Position numbers and translations under genes: made by a program. From Limnospira sp050045915 (GTDB lineage: Bacteria; Cyanobacteriota; Cyanobacteriia; Cyanobacteriales; Microcoleaceae): DNA of 64,000 nt. The stretch spans positions 8,986-72,985 of the forward strand of contig JBNGCR010000006.1 in NCBI GenBank assembly GCA_050045915.1. The letters are read 5' to 3'. Below, piece by piece: positions 18,072-26,821 of this stretch (the stretch's first letter is position 1; each line of letters opens with the position of its first letter). The notes beneath the pieces were generated by a model. It worked only from the letters and a program-made list of their open reading frames with translations, was not told where the DNA came from and made no database searches.

Positions 18072-18100
18072 TGCGGCGGCGAAAAAGTTGGGAATGGGGG

Positions 18101-18128
18101 TTGACAAAAACTGTGGAAATGGTAGAAT
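18101..18128 (+). promoter_or_regulatory. Strong sigma70-type promoter with no downstream gene
   Basis: A perfect -35 box TTGACA (18101-18106) is followed after 16 bases by TAGAAT (18123-18128), five of six matches to the -10 consensus. Transcription would begin near 18135. The only gene to the right on the map, galT, is on the opposite strand, so the promoter does not serve a recognised coding sequence. Confidence 0.6.
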
Positions 18129-18133
18129 GAGTT

Positions 18134-18184
18134 TGTCAGGGGCAACTCGCCCATTGACTTGACTTAAAATTCAACACCCCGACA
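18134..18184 (+). ncRNA. Candidate small RNA with 5' hairpin
   Basis: The predicted start of transcription falls on TGTCAGGGG (18134-18142), which pairs with CCCCGACA (18177-18184) with one bulged A. This closes a 51-base stem-loop that also contains a GGGC/GCCC inner pairing. The position directly at the expected start of a strong promoter, with no gene after it, suggests a small RNA. The 3' end is not visible, and no known RNA family is recognised. Confidence 0.35.
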
Positions 18185-18194
18185 ATTAAAGATT

Positions 18195-18236
18195 GCCCTC
18201 ACCCCCAGCCCCTCTCCCAATTTTGGGCGAGGGGAG
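18195..18236. repeat. Dispersed C-rich repeat, reverse copy of the one at 36.4 kb
   Basis: This 42-base sequence (starting GCCCTCACCCCCAGCCCCTC) recurs in inverse orientation as two near-identical copies at 36415-36508. It is a common intergenic repeat type in cyanobacteria. Its inner part CTCCCAATTTTGGGCGAG can form a weak hairpin. Confidence 0.7.
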
Positions 18237-18261
18237 TCAAAACCAAACCGAGGGCTATTAT

Positions 18262-19266
18262 TTAAAAATCGATTTTAACCGATCGCAAAAATTCCGCACT
18301 TTCTTCCGGTAAAGAAGTATTGATAAACATCCCGCTGCCCAGTTCAAAACCGGCGGTGAGGGAGACGCGGGGGATAATGGCGATGTACCAGTGAAAATAA
18401 TCGGTGCGCTGCTCGGCGGTGGGGATGGAGCGGATAGTATAGTTAAAATCCGGATTATTTAGACCGAAATAGAGTTGGGAAAGGACGGTTTTTAACGTGA
18501 TCGCCAAATCCTCGATTTCCTCGTCGGTGATTTCGTCGAAGGACGAGGCGTGGCGGCGGGGAAAAATCCAGGTGTGGAAGGGGGAGAGGGCAGCGTAGGG
18601 GATGAAGGCGACGAAATATTCTCCCTCGTAAATAATGCGATCGCCCGCTTTCAGTTCGTCCTTGAGGGTGCGGCAGAACAGACATCCCCCCGTGTCGTCG
18701 TAGTAGCGGACAGCCTCTTTCGCGCGATCGCGCCACTGGTAGGGGACGATGGGGAGGGCGGCGATTTGGGAGTGGGGATGTTCCAGGGAAGTGCCGGCGC
18801 CACGGCCGTGGTTTTTAAAAATAATGATCGTTTCGACCCGGGGATCGTCCCGCAATTCGGTGTAGCGTTGGCGGTAGATGCGGAGGATGTCGGCGATGTC
18901 TTGCGGCGGCATCAAAGCGGTGGTCAAATCGTGGCGGGGGTGTTCGATGATCACCTCGTGATAGCCGACGCCGGAGAGCGATCGAAAGATGCCGTCGGCT
19001 TGGCGGATCCGTTCCCCGACGTTGGAGAGGGCGGGATATTTGTTGCCCACCACCCGCACCCGCCACCCGCGATCGTCAGCCAGCCGCAGGGTTTCCGCAG
19101 AGCCCGTCAGGTCTTCGTTTCCGGGACAAAAGGGGCAGTCCTGCCGGTATTTGGGCGGACGGGTTCGCTTGCCGTCCGGGGGGGCAAATTCGTGGGGTCG
19201 TTTGGCCCGTTCCGTGGCGATAATTACCCAGTCTCGGGTGACTAAATTTTGTCGCAGTTCAGTCAT
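18262..19266 (-). CDS. galT: Galactose-1-phosphate uridylyltransferase
   Basis: GalT exchanges UMP between UDP-glucose and galactose-1-phosphate in the Leloir pathway. The 334-residue protein has the HIT-superfamily active site EHPHSQIAALP, with the nucleophilic histidine in HPH, and the zinc-site cysteines CPFCPGNE and GCLFCRTL. The N-terminus RDWVIIATERAKRPHEF and the C-terminal FHWYIAIIPR are also family-typical. Length agrees with bacterial GalT. It stands alone on the minus strand; no galK or galE is adjacent. It may supply sugars for exopolysaccharide. Confidence 0.92.
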   Translation of the reverse strand: MTELRQNLVTRDWVIIATERAKRPHEFAPPDGKRTRPPKYRQDCPFCPGNEDLTGSAETLRLADDRGWRVRVVGNKYPALSNVGERIRQADGIFRSLSGVGYHEVIIEHPRHDLTTALMPPQDIADILRIYRQRYTELRDDPRVETIIIFKNHGRGAGTSLEHPHSQIAALPIVPYQWRDRAKEAVRYYDDTGGCLFCRTLKDELKAGDRIIYEGEYFVAFIPYAALSPFHTWIFPRRHASSFDEITDEEIEDLAITLKTVLSQLYFGLNNPDFNYTIRSIPTAEQRTDYFHWYIAIIPRVSLTAGFELGSGMFINTSLPEESAEFLRSVKIDF

Positions 19267-19454
19267 GGGAGTTTCGAGGATGGGATGGGGTGGGCTCGCC
19301 CGAATCGAAAAGGTTGCTCTAGCATACCATTTGAGGCGATCGCAGTCAGAATTTTCACCACTCCAATCACAGAGGACACGGAGAGAGTAGCCTCCTCAAT
19401 CCTCAATTCTGGGGGTTCTGAGCCGACAAATTTTCACGAATTATTTCACACTGC

Positions 19455-20083
19455 TATAGCAACCGACAAGATGCCGAGAATATTCTATGTCCAACCGAGT
19501 CCACTTGAGTGGACTTTTGCTATGAGCCTTGAAATTGATTTCAAGGCGGGTGAGTTCGGAGACAGTTCCTCGGAAAAAAACGGGTTGGATATCCGCACCG
19601 CTTGGGAATCAATTCCCGAGGGCGCAAGCCAGGGGGAATGGGGGCGAAAGCCTTTCGCCCCTACTCGNNNNNNNNNNNNNNNNNNNNNNNNNNNNNNNNN
19701 NNNNNNNNNNNNNNNNNNNNNNNNNNNNNNNNNNNNNNNNNNNNNNNNNNNNNNNNNNNNNNNNNNNTTCCCGAGGGCGCAAGCCAGGGGGAATGGGGGC
19801 GAAAGCCTTTCGCCCCTACTCGCTCAGATGATTGGGGAGGTTGAGGAGGGGATAACCGGATTTGATCAGATATAGCAACCGACAAGATGCCGAGAATATT
19901 CTATGTCCAACCGAGTCCACTTGAGTGGACTTTTGCTATGAGCCTTGAAATTGATTTCAAGGCGGGTGAGTTCGGAGACAGTTCCTCGGAAAAAAACGGG
20001 TTGGATATCCGCACCGCTTGGGAATCAATTCCCGAGGGCGCAAGCCAGGGGGAATGGGGGCGAAAGCCTTTCGCCCCTACTCG
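19455..20083. repeat. 213-base direct repeat flanking an assembly gap
   Basis: The segment 19455-19667 recurs without visible change at 19871-20083 (offset 416). A third partial copy of the last 55 bases lies at 19768-19822. The copies contain an open frame starting MPRIFYVQPSPLEWTFAM, and end in GGCGCAAGCCAGGGGG and a CTTTCGCCCCTACTCG motif. Because the unresolved bases fall exactly inside this repeat, a longer tandem array probably collapsed in assembly. The coding potential is doubtful, since related pieces recur elsewhere without an open frame. Confidence 0.85.
19668..19767. other. Assembly gap of 100 N
   Basis: Exactly 100 unknown bases, the usual placeholder for a scaffold gap of unknown size. 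The sequence resumes inside a repeat copy, so the true gap probably holds at least one more repeat unit. Confidence 0.98.
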
Positions 20084-20134
20084 TTCAAATTATCTGAAGA
20101 TGATGTGTATAACTGTTATAAACTCTGCAACGAT

Positions 20135-20683
20135 TTAACTTTCATTAACCATCGCATCCCAGAGCGCATCGATGCCATGTCCGATAGATTCCGAGTCCGA
20201 GTTGCGATCGAGCCATTCGAGGATTTGGTGGCAGACAGCATCAGAGTTTTTACCCCATTGACCCAGAGTCCCAGCAGCGCTTCCTCGCACAAATGAGTCA
20301 TCATCCCGCAAGGATTGCAAGAGTTCAGCAATAACGACTTCTTTTTCTCCCAGCTCGACCCGATATTTTCGTAATCTATCTTCTTCGATACTTTCCGATC
20401 GCGCCTTCAGCAGTTCCAATGCCTGCTCCTGAAAATCCGTTTCCGAGAAACTGCAAAGAACTTGAAACACCTGTTCGCGAACTTTCCGACCCACTCGATC
20501 ATCCGTTTGAACCTCCAACTCCACCAACTGCGTTAAAATCTCCTCCCCCGAACGGCTATCCGCACCGTTGAGATTTTGGGGATCTTCCGCCAGAGAGTAC
20601 CCCGCAAGTAACAGATCTCGGTGCAACCATTTTTCGTATCTGTCGCACCACTTTCGTCCGTTTGGCTTCGTTGGTAATTTCAT
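20135..20683 (-). CDS. HEAT-like repeat protein of unknown function
   Basis: The 182-residue protein is mostly helical. Its middle part (LTQLVELEVQTDDRVGRKVREQ) and C-terminal part (LLQSLRDDDSFVRGSAAGTL) read like HEAT/armadillo repeats. The second resembles the PBS-lyase repeat in which an Asp-rich turn precedes VRxxAAxxLG. No catalytic motif is seen. It follows a repeat-rich region on its 3' side. A conserved hypothetical with a scaffold role is the most that can be said. Confidence 0.65.
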   Translation of the reverse strand: MKLPTKPNGRKWCDRYEKWLHRDLLLAGYSLAEDPQNLNGADSRSGEEILTQLVELEVQTDDRVGRKVREQVFQVLCSFSETDFQEQALELLKARSESIEEDRLRKYRVELGEKEVVIAELLQSLRDDDSFVRGSAAGTLGQWGKNSDAVCHQILEWLDRNSDSESIGHGIDALWDAMVNES

Positions 20684-21024
20684 CGAGTCTGTCCCATCAA
20701 ATGAGCGATCGCCCGCAACCCGCCTCGTCTCGGCCGTTCCACGTCATCTTTCTGGAATGTCGCCGGGACGCGATCGCTGGCGCCTTTTCAAACTATATCC
20801 GCAACTTTAACAATTGCCAATTCTACCACCTGTCCCGTTGTTGGGCTTGGGCCCCAGTCAGAGGCGCTAAAGCGCAACACCGGAAAATGTGCGATCGAAT
20901 TCAAAAACGAACTTTTTATTGATCAGTTTTATTTCCCGTTATTCTTCTCGATATACTCTCGCAAAAACGTTGCAAACTTAAAAGTCCCCCTTTCAAAGGG
21001 GGATAATGGTGGATTTTTCTCAAA
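20684..21024. other. Intergenic region with C5/G5 hairpin repeat
   Basis: No gene is supported in these 341 bases. A near-perfect hairpin at 20985-21003 (TCCCCCTTT, one base, AAAGGGGGA) sits 22 bases past the stop of the kinase gene. It may end that leftward transcript, though no U-tract is evident. This hairpin type is a frequent cyanobacterial intergenic repeat. Confidence 0.55.
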
Positions 21025-23076
21025 TCAATCCGAAACCTGCCAAACTTCAATCGTCTTGTCCGGATTGCCGCTGGCCAAAAAGCGCCCGTCCGGAGAAAAA
21101 GCGATCGCGTAAATTCCCGAGGAATGTCCCCGCAAAGTGGCGATCGCATCTCCGGTTTCCATATCCCACAATTTCACCGCGTCGTCATCCCCGCCACTGG
21201 CCAAAGTTCGCCCGTCCGGACTCACCGCCAACGCTTTGACGGACTCCGAATGTCCCCGCAAAGTCGCGATCGCTTCCTTAGTTTTCACCTCCCACAATTT
21301 CACCGTGCGATCGTCGCTGGCAGTGGCGAGGGTTTTTCCGTCCCGGCTGAAGGCGATCGCGTTCACCGTTTTATCGTGGGATAACAGCGTCGAAACCGCT
21401 TCCAGGCGCTCCAAATCCCACAGTTTGACCGTGTTATCCCCGGCCCCGCTGGCGAGGGTGTTTCCATCCGGAGAAAAGGCGACGGTGAGAACATCCCGTT
21501 TGTGTCCTTTAAGGGTCGTAATCGCCTCGTTAGTTTCCAGATCCCACAGGGTAATCGTGTCATCTTTGGAGGCGCTGGCGAGGGTGTTTCCGTCGGGAGA
21601 AAAGGCGAGGCTGAGAACGTCCCCTTTGTGCCCTTCCAAGGTGGCGATAATTTCCTTTGTTTCCACGTCCCAAAGTTTGATGGTTTTGTCGGAACTACCG
21701 CTGGCGATAACTTTCCCGTCGGGGGAGAAGGCGACGGAATAAACGACGGATTCGTGTCCGGGTAAGGTGGCGAGGTGTTCAAAAGTTTCCATATTCCACA
21801 GCCGCACGGTGCGATCGCTGCTACCGCTGGCGAGGATTTTGCCGTCGGGACTCGCCGCCACCGTCATCACCCGGGAACCGTGTCCCGCCAGGGTTTCCCC
21901 CAACCGCGCCTGATTCCACGCCACGGCGGGGGCCAGCCAATTCGTCCCCGCCGGCGAGAAACGCTTCAGCAGCCAACTGCCGCCGAATCCCAACAGCAAT
22001 AATGCCACCCCCGCGATCGCGATTTTTTTGAACGGTTGGCGGCGGGGTGACACCATAAACGGCGGTGCGGCGGGAGAGACGGCGGGGAGGGGGTGGGGGG
22101 AGGAGTTGAGGTCCCCCAAAACGGCGGCGGCGCTGGAATAGCGATTTTCGAGATCTTTTTGCAGGAGGCGATCGAGAATTTGCCCCAATTCCGGACTGAC
22201 GGGGGTTTTGAGATAGTCCCGCCAGTGCGTCGTCCAGCCGTAACCCTGTTCGGTCCACAATTCAAAGGGATCGGTTCCTGTCAGCAGGTAAAAGCAGGTG
22301 ACACCTAAACTGTAGAGGTCGCTGCCGGGACACGCTTCGCCGCCGCGCATCTGTTCCAAAGCCGCGTAACCGTCGGAACCGACTCGGGTTCCTTGGCTAT
22401 TGATTATTACGGTTTCTGAGAGTTGTTTGGAGACGCCGAAATCGATCAAAACCAGATCGCCGATTGTCGCGGTTTGGGTGGCGGTGCGATCTTGAATTAA
22501 AGTGTTTGAGTTAGCCGTGGCGGTGTGACGGTCGCGCAGCGGTTGCGGCAGGCGATCGCGGTGGATGATATTCTCGGGTTTGATATCCCGGTGGATGATG
22601 TCGTGGCTGTGGATGAAGTCGAGGACCAGAAGCAGGTTTGACAGCAGTTGGCGGACTTGCACTTCGTTCCAAAGTCCCCGTTTTTCCACCCATGCGGCGA
22701 GGTTTTCTCCCTCGATGTACTGCTGCACCAAATACAGGCTGTTATCCTCCTCGAAATAGCCGTAAAGTGCTGGGATTTGCGGGTTTCCGTCCAGTTGTCG
22801 CAGTCGTTTGGCTTCCGACTCGAACAGGTCGGCGGCTTTTTGCAGGGCCCAATTTCCCTTGGCGTCGGCGACCAGTTGTTTGACGACGCAACGGCGGTTG
22901 AGGTTGTCGGTGTCTTCGGCCAAATAGGTGCGGCTGAACCCGCCTTTTCCGAGGGGTTTGAGGATGCGGTACCGTCCCCGCAGTAGGGGAAGCAGGGGGG
23001 TGTTGCAGGTCTGACAGGATTCGATCCCGTCCGGGTTGATGGGGTGGGGGCAGTTGGGGTTGAGGCAGCAAGTCAT
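21025..23076 (-). CDS. Ser/Thr protein kinase with seven WD40 repeats
   Basis: I start this 683-residue protein at the ATG at 23076, giving MTCCLNPNCPHPINP, the zinc-ribbon N-terminus usual for cyanobacterial kinases. The kinase domain (about residues 33-300) has the glycine loop GKGGFSRTYLAED, lysine in CVVKQL, catalytic HRDIKPENII and metal-binding LIDFGVSK, all intact. A transmembrane segment near residue 360 (VALLLLGFGGSWLL) separates it from seven WD40 repeats of the form GHxxxVxxxAFSPDGxxLASGSxDxTIKLWD. The beta-propeller probably binds partners outside or at the membrane while the kinase is cytoplasmic. Targets are unknown. Confidence 0.92.
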   Translation of the reverse strand: MTCCLNPNCPHPINPDGIESCQTCNTPLLPLLRGRYRILKPLGKGGFSRTYLAEDTDNLNRRCVVKQLVADAKGNWALQKAADLFESEAKRLRQLDGNPQIPALYGYFEEDNSLYLVQQYIEGENLAAWVEKRGLWNEVQVRQLLSNLLLVLDFIHSHDIIHRDIKPENIIHRDRLPQPLRDRHTATANSNTLIQDRTATQTATIGDLVLIDFGVSKQLSETVIINSQGTRVGSDGYAALEQMRGGEACPGSDLYSLGVTCFYLLTGTDPFELWTEQGYGWTTHWRDYLKTPVSPELGQILDRLLQKDLENRYSSAAAVLGDLNSSPHPLPAVSPAAPPFMVSPRRQPFKKIAIAGVALLLLGFGGSWLLKRFSPAGTNWLAPAVAWNQARLGETLAGHGSRVMTVAASPDGKILASGSSDRTVRLWNMETFEHLATLPGHESVVYSVAFSPDGKVIASGSSDKTIKLWDVETKEIIATLEGHKGDVLSLAFSPDGNTLASASKDDTITLWDLETNEAITTLKGHKRDVLTVAFSPDGNTLASGAGDNTVKLWDLERLEAVSTLLSHDKTVNAIAFSRDGKTLATASDDRTVKLWEVKTKEAIATLRGHSESVKALAVSPDGRTLASGGDDDAVKLWDMETGDAIATLRGHSSGIYAIAFSPDGRFLASGNPDKTIEVWQVSD

Positions 23077-23234
23077 CGTGATAAGTGCGCTTCGCGGATC
23101 GCTCGTTCGGGACATTGTGTCCATTTTGCCTCAAATTTTCGGATTGTGAGGCGGGCGGCGATCGGAGTGCCGCCATTTTCTCGAATCCGTCGGAATATAG
23201 CAGTGTGAAGTCATTCTGAAAAATATCTAGCCCC

Positions 23235-23297
23235 CAAACCCTCAATTCTGGGAGTTCTTAGCCGAAAGATTTTTACTCATCATTTCACCGCTATATA
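23235..23297. repeat. Copy of the CCTCAATTCTGGG intergenic repeat
   Basis: The phrase CCCTCAATTCTGGGAGTTCT, then AGCCGA, then ATCATTTCACCGCTATA, closely matches 19396-19458 (CCTCAATTCTGGGGGTTCTG with ATTTCACACTGCTATA). The second copy directly precedes the 213-base repeat. It lies upstream of the kinase gene. Confidence 0.6.
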
Positions 23298-23309
23298 AGG
23301 GTAGTTTAA

Positions 23310-24353
23310 TTATAGCGAAAAGCCGTGAATCTGGATCGATCGCCGCACCGCCGCGATCGCCGGATTCAACTCCCAACCCCGCCATTCGGGGTCGTTCTGA
23401 TAAGCCTGCTGTTCTTGTTCGATCATTTTGACATCTTCTTCGACGAGCCCATCGAGGAGTTTTTGGGCGGAACCGAAGAGGCGATTTTTGACGAACCGCC
23501 GAAAGGGGACGGGCAGTTTGTGCAGCCTCCGGAAGGCGTGCAGGGACGTAAAATGGATCAAATAGGCGCGGGTTTCCGTCAAGCTGACCGGACAGAGTAA
23601 ACAGTAAATTTTGAAGTCTTTACCGAGGGTGGAAACCCAGTGGGGATAGATATAGCTGACGGTGAGGGTTTCCGGGTGCAGCCGCCGCAGGGCGGGAAAA
23701 AAGAGTTGGGAGATCGACCAAATTTTATCGATTTTATAATAGCTTTGGGCGTTGTAACGGACATCGACCCGATCGCCCGTTTCCACAATATTCTCCAGTT
23801 TGGCATCCGTCCAAGCCTGCCAGTCCCGATGTAAATGTCCGTGGTACATATCCATCAGATTTTCGACCAAAAATGAATAGTGCGATCGCACCCGAATCGT
23901 CGAGACGGTGGCGATAAAATTGAGGTGTTCCCATTCAGGAATTTTCATCGGTTCGATATCCGGTTTTTTCTCTCCCGGAAACAGCCAGATAAACCCGTCT
24001 ACTTCCCGCACCGGATAGGTTTTGATTTGACAATTGGGCAGTTTTTGATTATCCTGTAAATAAGGAACAAAAACACAATTGCCGCCGCGATCAAACCGCC
24101 ACCCGTGATAGACGCATTCGAGACTGTCCGCGATCGCACTCCCGTGGCTGAGTTTGACCTGGCGGTGGGGACAGCGATCTTCGAGGGCGTTAATTTTCCC
24201 CCGGCTATCCCGAAATAAGACGATGGGTTGATTCCACAAAACGACACCGACGGGACGGGTTTTAACCTCTTCGCTGCGGGCGACGACATACCAGCGATGG
24301 GGGTCGATTCCCAATTGTCGGATATCGGCGGTTTCTTTAGATATTTCGGCCAT
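23310..24353 (-). CDS. Rieske-type aromatic ring-hydroxylating oxygenase, alpha subunit
   Basis: The 347-residue enzyme starts best at 24353 (MAEISKETADIRQLG). Its Rieske 2Fe-2S centre is CPHRQVKLSHG with CVYHGWRFD. The catalytic mononuclear iron site is in NLMDMYHGHLHRDWQ, providing two histidines and the bridging-type Asp. Related cyanobacterial and plant proteins act on pigments or sterol-like substrates (for example pheophorbide a oxygenase and Tic55 relatives). The substrate is not determinable. No ferredoxin or reductase gene is adjacent; photosynthetic ferredoxin could serve. The start overlaps a small divergent frame by two bases. Confidence 0.88.
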   Translation of the reverse strand: MAEISKETADIRQLGIDPHRWYVVARSEEVKTRPVGVVLWNQPIVLFRDSRGKINALEDRCPHRQVKLSHGSAIADSLECVYHGWRFDRGGNCVFVPYLQDNQKLPNCQIKTYPVREVDGFIWLFPGEKKPDIEPMKIPEWEHLNFIATVSTIRVRSHYSFLVENLMDMYHGHLHRDWQAWTDAKLENIVETGDRVDVRYNAQSYYKIDKIWSISQLFFPALRRLHPETLTVSYIYPHWVSTLGKDFKIYCLLCPVSLTETRAYLIHFTSLHAFRRLHKLPVPFRRFVKNRLFGSAQKLLDGLVEEDVKMIEQEQQAYQNDPEWRGWELNPAIAAVRRSIQIHGFSL

Positions 24354-24756
24354 GCGATCGCTTCTCAATTCTCAGCTTTTGATCTTAGCCGAATGGGGGC
24401 GATCGGTGTCAACTTTATTTTTCCGGAAAATCCGAAATCCTCATCCGTTAACCTGTAAAGTCGAACTTAAATTAAATCAATTTCAATTAATTTCCGAAAT
24501 TCAATCCGTCGATCATTTGAAAAGTGCTTTGACAGAGATTATCTGCATATTGGTCAAAAAAGATCCGCGATCGCGGGTCAAACTTGAAACCGTAAGCCTC
24601 AATTTTTATCATTATTATCAACAACTGATTCGATCAGTCATGAAAACTTTATGTCCCGGCATGAAATTACTCGATCTACTTCGGGATATTCCAGATATTC
24701 AGATTGAAAAAGAAAAGAACAGTTGGCTGATTAGCCTGAATGAAAATTTTAAATGA
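24352..24756 (+). CDS. Small conserved-looking protein, possible OST-HTH/LOTUS-like domain
   Basis: The 134-codon frame has a weak N-terminus and a more convincing C-terminal half. There LNFYHYYQQLIRSVMKTLC followed by MKLLDLLRDIPDIQIEKEKN resembles the helical plus basic-strand pattern of short LOTUS/OST-HTH RNA-binding domains. The true start may be downstream or a non-ATG codon, since the first 35 residues overlap the divergent oxygenase start region. Identification is tentative. It ends 58 bases before the ArsR gene, which runs the opposite way. Confidence 0.4.
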   Translation: MRSLLNSQLLILAEWGRSVSTLFFRKIRNPHPLTCKVELKLNQFQLISEIQSVDHLKSALTEIICILVKKDPRSRVKLETVSLNFYHYYQQLIRSVMKTLCPGMKLLDLLRDIPDIQIEKEKNSWLISLNENFK

Positions 24757-24814
24757 TCCCGTTAGCGTGTTACGCCCAGGAAACAAGGCATTGAAACATT
24801 TGAAGGGTCGTCGT

Positions 24815-25135
24815 TTAGTCTAAATTGGAATCTTTGGATTCTTGTTCCCCCTCAAATAAAGATTGGGCGCACAGCCCCAGCAAGTCCGAATCGATAATGC
24901 GGTAATAGCGACAGACGCCCACGCGGCGACAGGCCACCACCCCCGCCGATCGCAACAATTGCAGGTGTTTGGAAACGTTGGCTTGGTGGAGTCCGGTGCG
25001 CCGACAAATTTCCTTGACGTTGCACTCCCGGCGACAAATTGCCGCCAGAATTTGCAGCCGACTCGGTTCGCTCAAAATTTTGAAGCGATCGGCTAAAATT
25101 TCAAAGTCGTCGGTGGAAGTGGTGGTTTTTTCCAT
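24815..25135 (-). CDS. ArsR-family repressor, cysteine-rich, beside SQR
   Basis: The 106-residue protein is a winged-helix ArsR regulator: LSEPSRLQILAAI, the recognition helix TGLHQANVSKHLQLLRSAGV, and a wing with CRYYRI. It holds six cysteines (34, 38, 44, 69, 75, 89), more than needed for a simple metal site and in a region where sulfide sensors SqrR and BigR carry one of their persulfide-forming cysteines. It lies downstream of the sulfide:quinone oxidoreductase on the same strand. I infer that it represses the sulfide module and is released by sulfide or polysulfide; a metal(loid) sensor is the alternative. Confidence 0.85.
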   Translation of the reverse strand: MEKTTTSTDDFEILADRFKILSEPSRLQILAAICRRECNVKEICRRTGLHQANVSKHLQLLRSAGVVACRRVGVCRYYRIIDSDLLGLCAQSLFEGEQESKDSNLD

Positions 25136-25177
25136 TGGGCGATCCGCAAAGCGTACCTATGGCGGGGGGATTGGCAA

Positions 25178-25316
25178 ATTTTGATATCAGACCCGGTTAT
25201 TTGACCGCATAATATAGCAACGAGCGCTCACGTGGTTACAGTTGAAATGGGGTCAGAAATTTTCAAACCCTTATAGAAAAGCCGTTTCAGTTTCCGACTC
25301 CCTAATACCGACTGCC
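25178..25316. repeat. Dispersed element copy between ArsR and SQR
   Basis: This copy starts with GATATCAGACCCGGTTATTT and ends with CGACTCCCTAATACCGACTG. The same two end motifs in the same order, read on the opposite strand, occur at 30475-30625 downstream of the transporter gene. The inner sequence differs and the spacing is longer here, so it resembles a diverged non-autonomous element. Confidence 0.55.
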
Positions 25317-25372
25317 GAGGACCGCGCGCAGCGCTATATCCCCAATCCTATGGGAGAGGATTTTGGCTATTA

Positions 25373-25394
25373 GCTGGGGAATTAATTCCCCAGC
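25373..25394. repeat. Perfect 22-base palindrome
   Basis: The arms are GCTGGGGAATT and AATTCCCCAGC without a loop. It lies 22 bases past the stop of the SQR gene. It resembles the GGGAATYAATTCCC repeat family and might end the SQR transcript, though no U-tract follows. Confidence 0.7.
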
Positions 25395-25415
25395 GATTCC
25401 TGCTACGAGATCCGA

Positions 25416-26732
25416 TCAACCCACGGCGGTGGTGGATTTCTCGACGGACTGGCGGAAATTTTTGGGCAGGTTTTTGAACAGGGACAGCCGGAACAACAGC
25501 CGCAGCCCGAATTTCTCGAACCAGGGCAGTCCCAAACCGAAGCGCATTTTCAGCAGGAAATATTCCTCGAAGGCGGCCTTCGCCCAATTCACCCACGGCC
25601 CTTTCAACGCCAGAGAATGGCGGCGCTTGCCCACTTCCGGATCGGGGATCACTGGGGCGGCGATGTAGAGGATGCCGGTATCGCCGAATTCGGCAAAACA
25701 CAGGGCCTCCAAGGTGGGCGTCAGGTGGGGTTCGGAAATCGCCCCCAGTTCGATCGCGATGTTGTGGGCGACGGCTACCCCCATCACTTCCGTCATTTCC
25801 CCGCTTTTCGGCAGTCCGATGGGGACGGGGGTTTTGTCCGGCTGTTCCAGGTGGACGGCGACGCCGAGGGCGTAGACGGCGGGAAATTCCGGATGCTGGT
25901 AGGTGGGTCCGACGGGGATAAATCCTTTTTCATTGCCCAGGCGCGGTGTCTCCCGGATGAATTTGGCACCCCGGAAGGCGGGCAGGATCATGGAGTATTT
26001 GAACGGAATGCGACGGCCGTCGGAGAGGATGATGGTGTCGGGTTCGACTTCGGTGATGGCGGCGTTGTCGATGATTTCCACACCCCGCGATCGCATCAGA
26101 TCCCCCGTCAGTTCTTCGGCGTATTTCACCCCCCCGACTCCCAGATGGCCGGCGTAGGGTTCCGGCGTGATATAGGTTAACGTGACGCGATCGCGCAGTC
26201 CCAACCGCCGCAGTTCCCAATCCGCCATCAATAAGAATTCATAAGCCGGCCCGAAACACCCCGCCCCCGGCATCGCCCCGACGACGAGGGACCCGGGATC
26301 TTTCAGGAATTCCAACCACGCCTCCCGCGCTTCTACGGCGTGGTCGGGGGTGCACACGGACTGGGTGTAGCCACCGTGGGGGCCGAGTCCCGGCGCTTCG
26401 TCGAAGGCCAGGGATGCCCCGGTGGCGATCGCGGCGTAGTCGAACTCCAGGGTTTGCCCGTCCACGATCAGATAGCGGTTTTCCGGGTCGAAGTGGGTGA
26501 TGTGTCCGCAGATCAAGTCCAAACCGTGCCGCCGCGCCAGGGGTTCGAGCTCCAGTTGGATGTGCTCCAAAGGGTTCAGATTCAACCCGACGCGAATCAG
26601 TCCGGGAATGAACGTGAACTCCGGCTTGTCGGAAATTAATGTCACCTTATGCTCGGCGGGCAAGTGGTGCCGCAGTTCGTAGGCCGTCGGCAATCCCCCG
26701 AGTCCCGCTCCAATCACAACTACATGAGCCAT
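25416..26732 (-). CDS. sqr: Sulfide:quinone oxidoreductase
   Basis: SQR oxidises sulfide to sulfane sulfur and passes the electrons to quinone at the membrane surface. In cyanobacteria it allows sulfide detoxification or anoxygenic photosynthesis. The 438-residue flavoprotein has the FAD-binding GAGLGGLPTAYEL at the N-terminus and the three cysteines expected for SQR: Cys127 in QSVCTPDHA, Cys159 in GAGCFGPAYEF and Cys345 in LEALCFAEFGDTG. Cys159 and Cys345 are in the positions of the redox pair. The C-terminal FEKFGLRLLFRLSLF is the amphipathic membrane-binding helix region. It is divergent from the DUF302-to-transporter operon. Confidence 0.93.
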   Translation of the reverse strand: MAHVVVIGAGLGGLPTAYELRHHLPAEHKVTLISDKPEFTFIPGLIRVGLNLNPLEHIQLELEPLARRHGLDLICGHITHFDPENRYLIVDGQTLEFDYAAIATGASLAFDEAPGLGPHGGYTQSVCTPDHAVEAREAWLEFLKDPGSLVVGAMPGAGCFGPAYEFLLMADWELRRLGLRDRVTLTYITPEPYAGHLGVGGVKYAEELTGDLMRSRGVEIIDNAAITEVEPDTIILSDGRRIPFKYSMILPAFRGAKFIRETPRLGNEKGFIPVGPTYQHPEFPAVYALGVAVHLEQPDKTPVPIGLPKSGEMTEVMGVAVAHNIAIELGAISEPHLTPTLEALCFAEFGDTGILYIAAPVIPDPEVGKRRHSLALKGPWVNWAKAAFEEYFLLKMRFGLGLPWFEKFGLRLLFRLSLFKNLPKNFRQSVEKSTTAVG

Positions 26733-26821
26733 TTATCTGAAATCCTCCAGGAATAATTCCGCCCGATGCCTTGCCACATCGATGTTTGAGCCGACATCGG
26801 GCGGAAGTCTTGCAACTATAC

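Noticed and set aside
19887..20138. Frame MPRIFYVQPSPLEWTFAM in the 213-base repeat as a gene
   Set aside because: The same DNA recurs in other places without an open frame, and the product has no recognisable domain.
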